The position numbers and the translations under genes were made by a program. The notes beneath the pieces are model-generated. The model ran no database searches. It was not told the origin of the DNA and was given only the letters and a program-made list of their open reading frames with translations. Shown in pieces: positions 37,019 through 45,775 of a stretch of 64,000 bases of DNA. The stretch is from assembly GCF_030160655.1 (NCBI RefSeq), contig NZ_BSOT01000009.1, positions 124,001 through 188,000 on the forward strand, given 5' to 3'. Positions within the stretch are counted from its first letter, which is position 1. Each line of letters opens with the position of its first letter. This stretch comes from Agaribacter marinus (GTDB lineage Bacteria > Pseudomonadota > Gammaproteobacteria > Enterobacterales > Alteromonadaceae).

Positions 37019-38044
37019 TTAAAGTAGCCCTGCATCGTCTGGTAAATTAAATGCAAGATTGGCACATTGTACCGCTTGCGATGCCGCGCCTTTTAGCAGA
37101 TTATCAATGGCTGTACATACCACTAAACAGCGCTTTGTTGGATCAAATTTCCAGTAAACATCGCAGTAGGGAGTATTTGCAACCTCATCTACTTTTGGCC
37201 AACTATTGCGTAACCTGACAATGTTAGACCTTGCATAAGCGTTGGTGTATGCGTTCGCTACGTCCGTTTCACTTATGCCTTCTTTTAGGAACATCGTCGT
37301 GGTTGCTAATATACCTCGTTTAAAGGCTCCTAAATGTGGGGTAAAGATGACTTGCGTTCTTGCGTGCTCTTCAATTTCTGGCATGTGCCGATGATTCAAT
37401 ACACCATAGGCACACAAGCTGACTTCATAAAAACTTGTTGTCATTGATGCTTTGCGACCAGCACCACTTACGCCGCTGGTTGCGTTAATTACAGGTATAC
37501 AATTGTCGGCTAAGAAGGCGCTGTCAACGATTGGTTTAAGCGCTGTTAACGACGCTGTTGGGTAACAACCAGGCACGGCAACTAATTGAGCGTTGGAGAT
37601 CGCTTCGTAATTCCATTCTGCCAGCCCGTATACAGCTTTATCAGCGAGAGTTGGGTACGCATTTGGAAACGCATATGCGTTCTCAAAAACAGCTAAATCG
37701 CTTATTCTATAAGCGCCTGAGAGGTCAAACACTTTCGTATTAGTATTTAGCGTATTAGTATTTAGTAATTTTGCCGCCCAGTGATGACTTACTTCGTGAG
37801 GAAGTGCTAAAAATATAGCGTCATGCTGAGTTGCAATTTCAGCTAAATCCGCTTCTCCAACACCTTGCAATATATGATTGCAAGATAAATCAAGAAAAGC
37901 GTGAAGATCAGAGATTCGCTTATTTTTATCAGCACTGCCTTCAGAAACGTAGCAGTTTACTAGTTCGAATTTTGGGTGTTTATGCAATATTTTAACGAGT
38001 TCCGCGCCAGTATAACCACTGGCACCAAAGATACATGCTTTCAT
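37019..38044 (-). CDS. argC: N-acetyl-gamma-glutamyl-phosphate reductase
   Basis: ArgC reduces acetylglutamyl phosphate with NADPH. From the chosen ATG the protein has 341 residues with the Rossmann start KACIFGASGYTGAEL and catalytic Cys in VAVPGCYPTAS. The frame opens 14 codons earlier at 38086, but those residues precede the normal N-terminus and lack homology I recognise. Neither start has a good Shine-Dalgarno sequence. A 15-bp tandem duplication inside the gene inserts LNTNT twice just before the KVFDLSGAYR block, lengthening a surface loop. It is the first gene of the arg operon. Confidence 0.94.
   Translation of the reverse strand: MKACIFGASGYTGAELVKILHKHPKFELVNCYVSEGSADKNKRISDLHAFLDLSCNHILQGVGEADLAEIATQHDAIFLALPHEVSHHWAAKLLNTNTLNTNTKVFDLSGAYRISDLAVFENAYAFPNAYPTLADKAVYGLAEWNYEAISNAQLVAVPGCYPTASLTALKPIVDSAFLADNCIPVINATSGVSGAGRKASMTTSFYEVSLCAYGVLNHRHMPEIEEHARTQVIFTPHLGAFKRGILATTTMFLKEGISETDVANAYTNAYARSNIVRLRNSWPKVDEVANTPYCDVYWKFDPTKRCLVVCTAIDNLLKGAASQAVQCANLAFNLPDDAGLL
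37736..37765. repeat. In-frame 15-bp tandem repeat inside argC
   Basis: CGTATTAGTATTTAG is present twice in direct succession (37736-37750 and 37751-37765), encoding LNTNT-LNTNT on the minus strand. Confidence 0.9.
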
Positions 38045-38211
38045 TGACAAATTCTGTATGTGTAAAGGGGGATAAAAACGGTGCATGGTAACATTATTTT
38101 TCTCATAGTGTCACCAATGCACCAAGCGCTATTCTTTTAGTGTTGGACTAACTTCGTCGTAACCAACTTACATAGCGTATCGAGGGAGAAACCGTATACA
38201 TTTATAAATCT

Positions 38212-38254
38212 CTAAAAAGAAAGGAATCAATTACCATGATTGTTTATTGATTCC
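38212..38254 (-). terminator. Terminator-like hairpin between the arg promoter and argC
   Basis: GGAATCAAT (38223-38231) and ATTGATTCC (38246-38254) form a perfect 9-bp stem with a 14-base loop. On the minus strand the stem is followed by TTTCTTTTT. It may simply terminate the Spy-like gene upstream, but it also lies downstream of the arg promoter candidate, which allows attenuation. Confidence 0.5.
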
Positions 38255-38273
38255 GAATCTACACTGGAGACAA

Positions 38274-38324
38274 ATGGTACACGTGTTTTAATAAGTATGC
38301 AAATAAATTAAATAATTATTCTTT
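38274..38324 (-). promoter_or_regulatory. arg operon promoter with paired ArgR boxes
   Basis: Against TGAATwwwwATTCA, 38309-38322 matches 12 of 14 and 38288-38301 matches 11 of 14. The two are offset by exactly 21 bp, the spacing of tandem ARG boxes bound by hexameric ArgR. On the minus strand TTGCAT (38297-38302) and TACCAT (38274-38279), 17 bp apart, make a promoter whose -35 lies inside one box, so ArgR binding would block RNA polymerase. The first arg start codon is about 220 bases downstream. Confidence 0.65.
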
Positions 38325-38357
38325 ATGTTGGAGCGAATTAGTTGTTACCCGATGTCG

Positions 38358-39101
38358 CTATCCTCTTCGTTGCCCGTGTTTTTTTCTATTTTCTATTTTA
38401 CTCAATTTTTCTAATTGCACTTCATTCAGCACTTTTCTGAAGTTAAAGCGAGTTTCTAACTTAATTAGTCGAATTGACGCTCGCGTACTCGCATAGTTCA
38501 TTTGTAAGTTGTTCCACGCGTCTTGATCAAATTCGTCAGCTTGAATAAGTGCTTTCTTTGCTAGTTTGTGGGCGTTTATTTCGCTTTCAAATGCCGAAAT
38601 GTCGGCGATTTGTTTTTCCATGAGACTTTCGAGATCAGCGTCTTGTGTTTCAGATAAGTTTAATCGTCGGCTTAACTTTGCTATTTTTTTCTGTGCACTT
38701 TTTTGTTTGTTTGTTGATGGCGTTTTTTCGCTTAGCTCTGTTTTTTGCTCATCTGTTAATACTTGAAATGCTTGATGTTTAGCTGTTGCGATATTCAAGG
38801 CAGTTTGTGTTGAGCTCAATATTTGCATGTCAACAATGCCGTTTGCCAATGCGCTATCCCAGGTGTCTAGGGCAAATAGTGAATCTATTTGCAATTTTAT
38901 CTCCGATTTATCTGCTGCATACAGACTATTGTCTTCGCGTAATTGCTGCATGATCGCACGTACTTCTTGTTTTTGTGAGCGAGATAAATCGAGCTGCTTA
39001 AACATCGAAATAATTTCATCTTTACCCGATGGCTGGGCATAAACGCCGGCGCTTGCAAATAAAATGGAGCCAATCGCCGCTGCAAGTAGTATTTTTTTCA
39101 T
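38358..39101 (-). CDS. Periplasmic protein with two Spy/CpxP-like repeats
   Basis: This 247-residue exported protein has a Sec signal peptide (cleavage after VYA, about residue 22). Its helical mature part carries two copies of the Spy/CpxP pattern: LDLSRSQKQEV at 37-47 with LTDEQKTEL at 115-123, and LNLSETQDADL at 147-157 with LNEVQLEKL at 225-233. Spy and CpxP are single-repeat chaperone or feedback proteins of about 140-165 residues, so this is a tandem fusion or duplication. It is divergent from cpxR, as cpxP is in E. coli, with a CpxR box between them. A role as Cpx feedback inhibitor or chaperone is inferred from position and repeats. Confidence 0.8.
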   Translation of the reverse strand: MKKILLAAAIGSILFASAGVYAQPSGKDEIISMFKQLDLSRSQKQEVRAIMQQLREDNSLYAADKSEIKLQIDSLFALDTWDSALANGIVDMQILSSTQTALNIATAKHQAFQVLTDEQKTELSEKTPSTNKQKSAQKKIAKLSRRLNLSETQDADLESLMEKQIADISAFESEINAHKLAKKALIQADEFDQDAWNNLQMNYASTRASIRLIKLETRFNFRKVLNEVQLEKLSKIENRKKHGQRRG

Positions 39102-39231
39102 AAATCACCTTTTATTTAACGTCGTACTATACTTTTGTTTTCGTGTTACTTGAATTACACGCTTTTAGACATGAATTTTGTCTATCAACTTGTAATATAG
39201 CGTTTGCAGTGCAAAGTAACGCCAAGGGAGT

Positions 39232-39247
39232 GTAAATGTTGTGTAAA
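39232..39247 (+). promoter_or_regulatory. CpxR box between the Spy-like gene and cpxR
   Basis: GTAAA occurs at 39232-39236 and 39243-39247, six bases apart, matching the CpxR consensus GTAAA-N(4-8)-GTAAA. It lies 134 bases before cpxR and 131 before the divergent gene, so it can serve either or both. Confidence 0.65.
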
Positions 39248-39380
39248 TATAGATGGCGTGTATGCCCACTGATGTATTATTTGGTGTTGCTAGTATCAGG
39301 TGGTATCTACATAGGTAGTACTCGTTGCAGCAAGTATTAGATAGTTCATGTAATCACTCAAAAGCAAAAGAGATACATTC

Positions 39381-40064
39381 GTGAATAAGATTTTAATTAT
39401 AGATGATGATGCAGATTTAACGGATTTACTGTCGGAATATTTGCAACAGCAAGGCTTTTCAACCGATGTCGAAAACTTACCGAACGCTGGCATTAATAAG
39501 CTCAGAGAGCATTCGTTCGACATTTTGTTACTTGACGTGATGATGCCAGAAATTGACGGTTTCGCTGCCTTAGCTGAAATACGGAAATTTTCTAAAATTC
39601 CAGTAATTATGCTGACGGCGAGAGGTGATGACTACGATAAAATACTTGGTTTAGAGTTAGGTGCAGATGATTATCTACCAAAACCTTTTAATCATCGTGA
39701 ATTGGTTGCGCGAATTAAAGCGCTCATTCGTAGAGTTGACCCGAAGGGAATGCTAGCCGATAACGACGTTATCGACTTACATGGTTTGCGTATTAATGTC
39801 AGCAATCAAGTCATTCAATATAAAGATAAAGTAGTGGAAACTACCGGGACTGAATTTCAGCTTCTTGTTCATTTGGTTAATCATGCTGGACGCTTGCAGT
39901 CGAAACAAGTGTTATGCGAAAAAGTACTGGGTAGAAAACTTAGTCCTTTCGATCGCAGTTTAGATATGCATATAAGTAATTTACGTAAAAAAATCGCCGA
40001 ATATGGTGTCAAGGACGTTATTAAAACTGTGCGCGGAAATGGTTACATGATTTCTGTCAGTTGA
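39381..40064 (+). CDS. cpxR: Envelope-stress response regulator CpxR
   Basis: An OmpR-family regulator of 227 residues: receiver domain (phospho-acceptor Asp52 in LLLDVMMPE, conserved Lys in LPKPF near 102) and a C-terminal winged helix. The TGTEFQLLVHL and LGRKLSPFDRSLDMHISNLRKK segments are those of CpxR rather than OmpR or PhoB. The start is GTG. It precedes cpxA by 48 bases in one operon, and a CpxR box upstream suggests autoregulation. Confidence 0.93.
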   Translation: MNKILIIDDDADLTDLLSEYLQQQGFSTDVENLPNAGINKLREHSFDILLLDVMMPEIDGFAALAEIRKFSKIPVIMLTARGDDYDKILGLELGADDYLPKPFNHRELVARIKALIRRVDPKGMLADNDVIDLHGLRINVSNQVIQYKDKVVETTGTEFQLLVHLVNHAGRLQSKQVLCEKVLGRKLSPFDRSLDMHISNLRKKIAEYGVKDVIKTVRGNGYMISVS

Positions 40065-40112
40065 TCAGAAGGTAATTTCCGAGAACATAGACATATAGAA
40101 GATATTGAGTAG

Positions 40113-41582
40113 ATGCGCATTACAGAAAAAATAAACCCAGCAAATAGCTTGTTTGGCAAAATTTTTGTCTGGTTTTGGATAACCGTTGTAAGTATGTTGG
40201 TAGGCGCGTTTTTCATTTCGACCTGGCTTAATGGGCAACCGCAAATTGTTGCTGCTGATATGTTGCAATACGAAAGACATCAGCGATTCATACAAAATTT
40301 TCAGCGACAGCTTGATAAAGGTGTTCCTATTCATCGAGCATTTAAACGCCTGGGTGGAAAGGGCCGCCCCTTGGCTATCGCTGTCAATCTTGATAGTCGG
40401 AAAGTTATCATGAATTTTCCTGCGCCTATGCTTCACGACCCAATGAATGACTATCGTGCATTGTTAAGAGAAATGACTGTGTCTGAGCAAGTTGTCTCCA
40501 TAAGAACGGGTAACATGGAATTATTTGGTCCGTTTAAAATAACTGGTAACAACAATGAATACGGCGTTTTTTTGGGACGTCTGCTCAAGCGCCATGAACG
40601 AACACGTTTGAGTTTTGTCGCAGGTTTGGCGTTGATGCTTACATTGGGGACTGTCTTGTGTTTATTTTTGGCGTGGCGATTGAGCAAACCATTAAAACAG
40701 ATGCGCTTGACCACACAAAAAATTCAGCAAGGTGATTTAACTTGCAGAGTAAAAGACTATGAACTGCGACAGGATGAAGTGGGTGCACTGGCCAGAGACT
40801 TCAATGCGATGACCGATAAGCTAGCCTCTAGTTTAGAGCAACAGCAGCAATTGTTGGGTAACGTATCTCACGAATTGCGTACACCGTTGACCCGCCTGCA
40901 ACTTGCTATTGCAATGCTGTATGACAAGCTTGGTGATGACCATGCAGATTTACAACGTATCGAAAAAGAAATTTCTGAAATGGATCGCTTGATAGGCGAA
41001 GTTTTACGCCTTACGCGCCTGTCATTGCACCAATCAAAAAATGTACACTTTGAAACCATGCGTATAGATAAATTTCTTTATAGGTTGCTGGATGACCTTA
41101 AATTTGAATCTCAAGCGAGCGAAATAGCTGTAAAGACGGAGATTGAATCTTCAGCACTTGTTGATATTAATACGGACGCGCTTAAAAGTGCGTTTGAAAA
41201 TATAACTCGCAATGGGCTGCGTTTTGCAAACTCTATTCTCTACGTTAAGGTGTATGATGTGACGGTTGATACCGTAGCCATTCAAATTTCTGATGATGGG
41301 CCAGGTATTCCGGATCTTATATTTGAAAAACTGCTTCAACCTTTTTACTATGTCGCAACGTCAGATATGAATAAGACAAGTGATGAGCATAAGGCTGATA
41401 CTGACCAAGCGAAACGAAGAGAACATCGGAGTTCAGGTTTAGGTTTGGCCATTGCAAACGCGGCTGTGAAAATGCATAAAGGACGGCTTTTTGAGAAAAA
41501 GGCACATAAGGGAGAGCAACTATTGTGCGGATTAAATCTTGTGATTGAACTTCCTCGCTCAAAGGCCGCGTTTAATAAATGA
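40113..41582 (+). CDS. cpxA: Envelope-stress sensor histidine kinase CpxA
   Basis: The 489-residue kinase has a transmembrane helix (about 17-38), a periplasmic sensor of about 125 residues, a second helix (about 166-188), a HAMP domain, a dimerisation/phosphoacceptor helix with His253 in GNVSHELRTPLTRL, and an ATPase domain with N (NITRNGLRFA), DDGPGIP and SSGLGLAIA boxes. Between the last two, an insert rich in Lys, Asp and Glu (about 425-445) is longer than in E. coli CpxA. It senses misfolded envelope proteins and pilus subunits in other bacteria. The partner is the adjacent CpxR. Confidence 0.92.
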   Translation: MRITEKINPANSLFGKIFVWFWITVVSMLVGAFFISTWLNGQPQIVAADMLQYERHQRFIQNFQRQLDKGVPIHRAFKRLGGKGRPLAIAVNLDSRKVIMNFPAPMLHDPMNDYRALLREMTVSEQVVSIRTGNMELFGPFKITGNNNEYGVFLGRLLKRHERTRLSFVAGLALMLTLGTVLCLFLAWRLSKPLKQMRLTTQKIQQGDLTCRVKDYELRQDEVGALARDFNAMTDKLASSLEQQQQLLGNVSHELRTPLTRLQLAIAMLYDKLGDDHADLQRIEKEISEMDRLIGEVLRLTRLSLHQSKNVHFETMRIDKFLYRLLDDLKFESQASEIAVKTEIESSALVDINTDALKSAFENITRNGLRFANSILYVKVYDVTVDTVAIQISDDGPGIPDLIFEKLLQPFYYVATSDMNKTSDEHKADTDQAKRREHRSSGLGLAIANAAVKMHKGRLFEKKAHKGEQLLCGLNLVIELPRSKAAFNK

Positions 41583-41624
41583 CTTGTATTTACCCTCTAT
41601 TTTATCCCCTAAGTAGTATCAAAC

Positions 41625-42614
41625 ATGTTTTATAGTGCAGAAAATAACCTTAATGCTAGTTATTGGGATACATACATTCCATTTGTTGATGAACAAATGA
41701 CGTCAGGGTATCTAAGAGTGCCGGACGGTGTCGAATTGCACTACCGTTTTTATGTGCCGCAGCACGCAATAGGCTTAGTGCTGGTTATGACCGGTAGAGC
41801 CGAATCAACAGACAAATACGCTGAGCTGCTGTTTGAACTTTACCAAAATGATTATGCCGTGGTTATTTATGATCATAGAGGGCAGGGGCGGTCTACACGG
41901 CAATGTAAAAATCCGAATATTGGTTACGTCACTGATTTTGAGTACTACGTTCAAGATGCTTCGGCGATTCTTGATCAAGTGATAAAGCCGTTAAATTTAC
42001 ATAATTTACCGCAATTTTTGATTGCGCACTCGATGGGAGCTGCCATTGCGACAAAACTTTTAGTCTTGAGGCAGCAGGAGTTTTCTGCTGCAGCATTAAT
42101 GGCACCCATGTACGGTATTGCGGCGCCCATTCCCATATGGCTTGGAAAAACGCTTGCGTGGATAAAAATTGCTATAGAAAAAATATGCCGTAAGGACGCT
42201 AGCTATTTTATTGGGCAAGGTAATTATTTTCCTGTCGCTTTCGAAAAAAACCATCTAACGCATAGTAAAATTAGATATTCGAAGTTTATTGAGACGCATG
42301 CAAAAAGAGCGGAGCTTCAACTAGGGGGAATTAGTCCAAGATGGCTACTTTCGGCTATTGAAGGCATGGAGTCTATTTTCGAAGCGGCGAAAACAGTGTA
42401 TATTCCCTGCTCAGTTTTCCTCGCAGAAAAAGATACTGTCGTCAGTAAAAGTGCAATTAGGCATGTGGTTAGTGCAATGCGAAATGCTTCTTTATATCAA
42501 ATGCATGACTCACAGCATGAAATATTGTTTGAGATAGATACCGAACGCAAACAAGCAATGACATCTATTTATGCCTTATTTAATAAGCACACCTTAACGC
42601 CGGTCTCTGAATAG
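41625..42614 (+). CDS. Alpha/beta hydrolase, lysophospholipase L2-like
   Basis: A 329-residue serine hydrolase of the S33/PldB group. The nucleophile elbow is AHSMGA with Ser136, preceded by the strand-loop IYDHRGQGRSTR typical of monoglyceride lipases and PldB; the acid is likely in FLAEKDTVV and the His in DSQHEILFE. E. coli PldB is similar in length and motif order. The elbow has Ala where Gly is usual at the first and last positions, a small departure. It has no signal peptide. It sits 42 bases after cpxA and just ahead of trmL. Confidence 0.8.
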   Translation: MFYSAENNLNASYWDTYIPFVDEQMTSGYLRVPDGVELHYRFYVPQHAIGLVLVMTGRAESTDKYAELLFELYQNDYAVVIYDHRGQGRSTRQCKNPNIGYVTDFEYYVQDASAILDQVIKPLNLHNLPQFLIAHSMGAAIATKLLVLRQQEFSAAALMAPMYGIAAPIPIWLGKTLAWIKIAIEKICRKDASYFIGQGNYFPVAFEKNHLTHSKIRYSKFIETHAKRAELQLGGISPRWLLSAIEGMESIFEAAKTVYIPCSVFLAEKDTVVSKSAIRHVVSAMRNASLYQMHDSQHEILFEIDTERKQAMTSIYALFNKHTLTPVSE

Positions 42615-42634
42615 CAAAATAAAATAGGCAATCT

Positions 42635-43099
42635 ATGTTAGATGTTGTGTTGTACGAGCCAGAAATCCCCCCAAATACGGGCAATATTGTGCGTCTATGC
42701 GCGAATACTGGATACGCCCTACATTTAATTGAACCTTTAGGTTTTGATATAGATGAAAAGAAAGTGCGACGTGCGGGGCTTGATTATCATGAATTTACAA
42801 AAGTAAAACGCCATAAATGTCTGGAGGATTACTTTCAATTTGCGTCACCTAAGCGTGTGTTTGCATGCACGACAAAAGGCAAAATATTTCACTCAAATGT
42901 CGAATATCAGCCGGGCGATGCCTTACTTTTTGGCCCAGAAACTCGAGGTTTGCCGGTTGATATTATTGAGGCCTTGCCTGAAGAGTGTAGGGTCAGAATT
43001 CCTATGGCAGAAGGAAGTCGTAGTATGAATTTATCGAATTCAGTTGCGGTATTTGTCTATGAAAGCTGGCGTCAGTTGGGTTATAAAAATGGCACTTAA
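42635..43099 (+). CDS. trmL: tRNA (cytidine/uridine-34 2'-O)-methyltransferase
   Basis: TrmL methylates the ribose of the wobble base in tRNA-Leu isoacceptors. The 154-residue protein is a minimal SPOUT methyltransferase with the three knot motifs [22 protein letters not shown] and [22 protein letters not shown]. Length matches E. coli TrmL (157). It lies 20 bases after the hydrolase gene and converges on gpsA. Confidence 0.95.
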   Translation: MLDVVLYEPEIPPNTGNIVRLCANTGYALHLIEPLGFDIDEKKVRRAGLDYHEFTKVKRHKCLEDYFQFASPKRVFACTTKGKIFHSNVEYQPGDALLFGPETRGLPVDIIEALPEECRVRIPMAEGSRSMNLSNSVAVFVYESWRQLGYKNGT

Positions 43100-43133
43100 G
43101 TATGCTTTAATAGGGATAAAACCTGAGCGAAAC

Positions 43134-44141
43134 CTACTGCTCGCTTTTTTGCTCTCTGCCAAGCAATGCTAGCGCGGCTTCTTTAGCCGGCTTTCCATCA
43201 TATAGTACGGCATAGATTTGTTCGCAAATAGGCATCTCAACTTGTTGTTTTTGAGCGAGTATATGTACTTCTTCAGTATTTCGATAGCCTTCAACTACCT
43301 GGCCTATACTATCCATTGCTTCGCTGACAGATAAACCTTGGCCAAGCGCTAAACCAAAACGGCGATTTCTGCTCTGGTTATCTGTACACGTTAAGACCAA
43401 ATCACCTAAACCAGACATTCCCATAAAAGATTCATAACTCGCGCCTAATGAAACACCCAAGCGGGTTAACTCGGCTAACCCTCGTGTTATTAAGGCTGTT
43501 CTGGCATTTGCACCGAAGCCAAGCCCATCACCGAGCCCTGCACCAATAGCGATAACGTTTTTGACCGCGCCACCCAATTGAACACCAACTAAATCATCAT
43601 TTAGATATACGCGAAAGCCCTTTGGGTTATGTAACATTTGCGAGAACGCAGACGATAAGTCAGAATTTGTACTAGATAGAGTGATTGCAGTAGGTAAACC
43701 TGCCGCCATTTCTTTTGCGAAAGTCGGGCCAGACAGCACAGCTTTTGGAGTGTTTGTTCCAATTATTTCATCAAATACATCATGTAATAATCGGCCTGTT
43801 TTGGGTTCTAAGCCTTTACTCGCCCAAATAACTTTATGTGCTGGCGTTAAATGAGGTTTAATGTCTATTAAAACGTCTGAGAACGCATGGCTAGGCACTA
43901 CTACCAATAAATATTGGCTTTGCTGAAGGCAGTCTGTCAGTGACGAATTTGGAAGTAGGCTTTCTGGAAAAGTAAAGCCGGGCAAATACTGCTCATTCGT
44001 ACGGCTCTGTTGCATAGCTGAAATAGCGGCGTTATCCCTACCCCATAAAAAGGTTTTTACGCCGTTTCTGGCTAAACAAAATGCAAGTGCAGTGCCGTAA
44101 GAGCCTGCACCAATAACACTAACCGAAGAAGATTGTTTCAA
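43134..44141 (-). CDS. gpsA: Glycerol-3-phosphate dehydrogenase [NAD(P)+]
   Basis: GpsA reduces dihydroxyacetone phosphate to sn-glycerol 3-phosphate for phospholipid synthesis. The 335-residue protein shows [35 protein letters not shown], the catalytic Lys in [32 protein letters not shown] and [10 protein letters not shown]. It lies 34 bases after secB, the same secB-gpsA order as in E. coli. Confidence 0.97.
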   Translation of the reverse strand: MKQSSSVSVIGAGSYGTALAFCLARNGVKTFLWGRDNAAISAMQQSRTNEQYLPGFTFPESLLPNSSLTDCLQQSQYLLVVVPSHAFSDVLIDIKPHLTPAHKVIWASKGLEPKTGRLLHDVFDEIIGTNTPKAVLSGPTFAKEMAAGLPTAITLSSTNSDLSSAFSQMLHNPKGFRVYLNDDLVGVQLGGAVKNVIAIGAGLGDGLGFGANARTALITRGLAELTRLGVSLGASYESFMGMSGLGDLVLTCTDNQSRNRRFGLALGQGLSVSEAMDSIGQVVEGYRNTEEVHILAQKQQVEMPICEQIYAVLYDGKPAKEAALALLGREQKSEQ

Positions 44142-44175
44142 GTTTTACCCGTTACTAACGCGTCAACGTTGATGC

Positions 44176-44682
44176 TTAAGCATCTAGTTTTTGCTGTTCG
44201 CCTTGTTGTTGCTCAGCCTGACGCTTTTGCATGTATGCGGCAAAAATAGCGTCAAAGTTGACTGGCGCAAGATTTAGTGGCGGAAACGTACCTCTATTCA
44301 CTAAGTTTGATACAGTTTCACGGGCATATGGGAAAAGCATATTCGGGCAGAAAGAGCCTAGCGTATGTGCCTTGTTTGCTTCTGGCATATCGCCAATCGC
44401 AAAAATACCTGCTTGCTGCACTTCACAAAGGAAAGCCGTCTTGCTTTCTACGCTTGCGGTAACAGTAACCGACAATATAACTTCGAACAGGTTTTTTTCT
44501 AGTTCTGTTGTTCGTGTGTCGATGTCGAGTTTGACTTCTGGTTTCCATTCTATTTGAAATACTGCAGGAGAATTGGGGGTCTCAAATGAGATGTCTTTTG
44601 TGTAAATACGTTGAAGATTAAATTGTACTTCTTGCGGTTGAGCAGGCTGTTGACCCGCAGCACTGTTTTGTTCATCAGCCAT
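44176..44682 (-). CDS. secB: Protein-export chaperone SecB
   Basis: SecB keeps Sec substrates unfolded and hands them to SecA. The 168-residue protein has the [20 protein letters not shown]-terminal strand region, [11 protein letters not shown] and [30 protein letters not shown], all family signatures, with a Gln-rich C-terminal tail. It is part of rhodanese-grxC-secB-gpsA on the minus strand, the E. coli order. Confidence 0.97.
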   Translation of the reverse strand: MADEQNSAAGQQPAQPQEVQFNLQRIYTKDISFETPNSPAVFQIEWKPEVKLDIDTRTTELEKNLFEVILSVTVTASVESKTAFLCEVQQAGIFAIGDMPEANKAHTLGSFCPNMLFPYARETVSNLVNRGTFPPLNLAPVNFDAIFAAYMQKRQAEQQQGEQQKLDA

Positions 44683-44743
44683 GTTAAAGCTTCCTATAAA
44701 TAAGTGGTGTCTAAAAGAATTATTTTGTACTGTCTATTTGGCG

Positions 44744-45001
44744 TTATGCACTTAGCAAGCTATCTAATGTGCCTTGACGTTCCAATGCGAATAGGTCATC
44801 GCAACCGCCGACGTGGGTATCACCGATAAAAATCTGTGGCACAGTAGAGCCGCCATTTGCACGCTCGATCATGACGTCACGCAATTCAGGATTTTTGTCT
44901 ATTTCAAAATCAGTATATTCAGCACCTTTTTGTGCCAGTAACGCCTTTGCGCGCTTACAATATGGGCAGTAGCCTTTTGTGTACAATTCTATCTTTGGCA
45001 T
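44744..45001 (-). CDS. grxC: Glutaredoxin 3
   Basis: A dithiol glutaredoxin of 85 residues with active-site CPYC (Cys12 and Cys15 in GYCPYCKRAK), the cis-Pro block TVPQIFI and GGCDDLFALE. It reduces disulfides with glutathione in the cytoplasm. It lies 26 bases after the rhodanese gene. Confidence 0.95.
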   Translation of the reverse strand: MPKIELYTKGYCPYCKRAKALLAQKGAEYTDFEIDKNPELRDVMIERANGGSTVPQIFIGDTHVGGCDDLFALERQGTLDSLLSA

Positions 45002-45027
45002 TCGTTAAAACCTTAAATCAATATATT

Positions 45028-45453
45028 TTACTTCGAAACAGGTAAGCTAGCAGATTGCCAAGCATTCATTCCGCCTTCAAGCACGCTAACATTAGAAAAA
45101 CCTTGTTTGCTCATCTTGTTTGCCGCGCCAGACGCTAAGTTACCCATTGCACATACCACTATAATGGGTGTGTTTTTATCTTTTTCAAGTTGGCTAAAAT
45201 TACCCTCTCTAACATCTTCGGGTTTGATTTGTTTAGCGCCGTGTATATGACCGGATTTAAAGTCTTTTTGTGCCCGGATATCTAATATTATTGCGTCTTC
45301 CTTATTTATCAATAGGGTCGCTTCGTGATTGTTAACTCGCTTGATTGCAGACAACATGGGCGCAATGAATGAGTATATGAGCATTATGATTAGCGCAACC
45401 CAAATACCCGCTAATATAAGATTGTCTTGCGCAAATTCTAGAATATGATCCAT
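45028..45453 (-). CDS. Membrane-anchored rhodanese-like protein (YibN type)
   Basis: This 141-residue protein has an N-terminal transmembrane helix (about 12-33) and a single rhodanese domain with the active-site loop VVCAMGNLASGA, whose Cys could carry a persulfide. YibN of E. coli has this layout and the same position upstream of grxC and secB. Substrate unknown. Its Shine-Dalgarno AGGA is 11 bases before ATG. Confidence 0.85.
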   Translation of the reverse strand: MDHILEFAQDNLILAGIWVALIIMLIYSFIAPMLSAIKRVNNHEATLLINKEDAIILDIRAQKDFKSGHIHGAKQIKPEDVREGNFSQLEKDKNTPIIVVCAMGNLASGAANKMSKQGFSNVSVLEGGMNAWQSASLPVSK

Positions 45454-45775
45454 CTGAGATGATTCCTGCTACTTCACCAAAATTTTAGTGGCGCAAGTAT
45501 ATAGAAAACGATGAGAAAACTCATCAGATAAATCATGCTTAGTCGCCATTTAGATCCTTTACGCTTTAACTTATTCTGCTTTAATGTTTATAGATCTGTC
45601 ATTTATTGGTAAATTAGTAATGATCACATTTCAATGTAAACGCTAGGTGTCTATTCGTTGTTGCTGCATATACATGTTTTTGAGGCTGGGTATCAGCAAG
45701 CTTAGATGCTCACTAAGGCAATTGAGCAGCAGGCAACAATCGCATAGCTAACGTAAATATAATCCTGGGAATCCA
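45454..45775. other. Divergent intergenic region between the rhodanese gene and gpmI
   Basis: No large gene. On the minus strand a 26-codon frame (45469-45549, MATKHDLSDEF...) has AAAGGA 5 bases before its ATG and ends 15 bases before the rhodanese start. Inside it GATGAG/CTCATC (45510-45525) forms a perfect 6-bp hairpin followed on the minus strand by GTTTTCT, a weak attenuator-like element. Promoters for gpmI must lie here, but I could not place one with confidence. Confidence 0.35.

Noticed and set aside
43126-43150. Terminator between trmL and gpsA
   Set aside because: Only a 5-bp stem (AGCGA/TCGCT) with a 10-base loop before a T run, lying partly inside gpsA.
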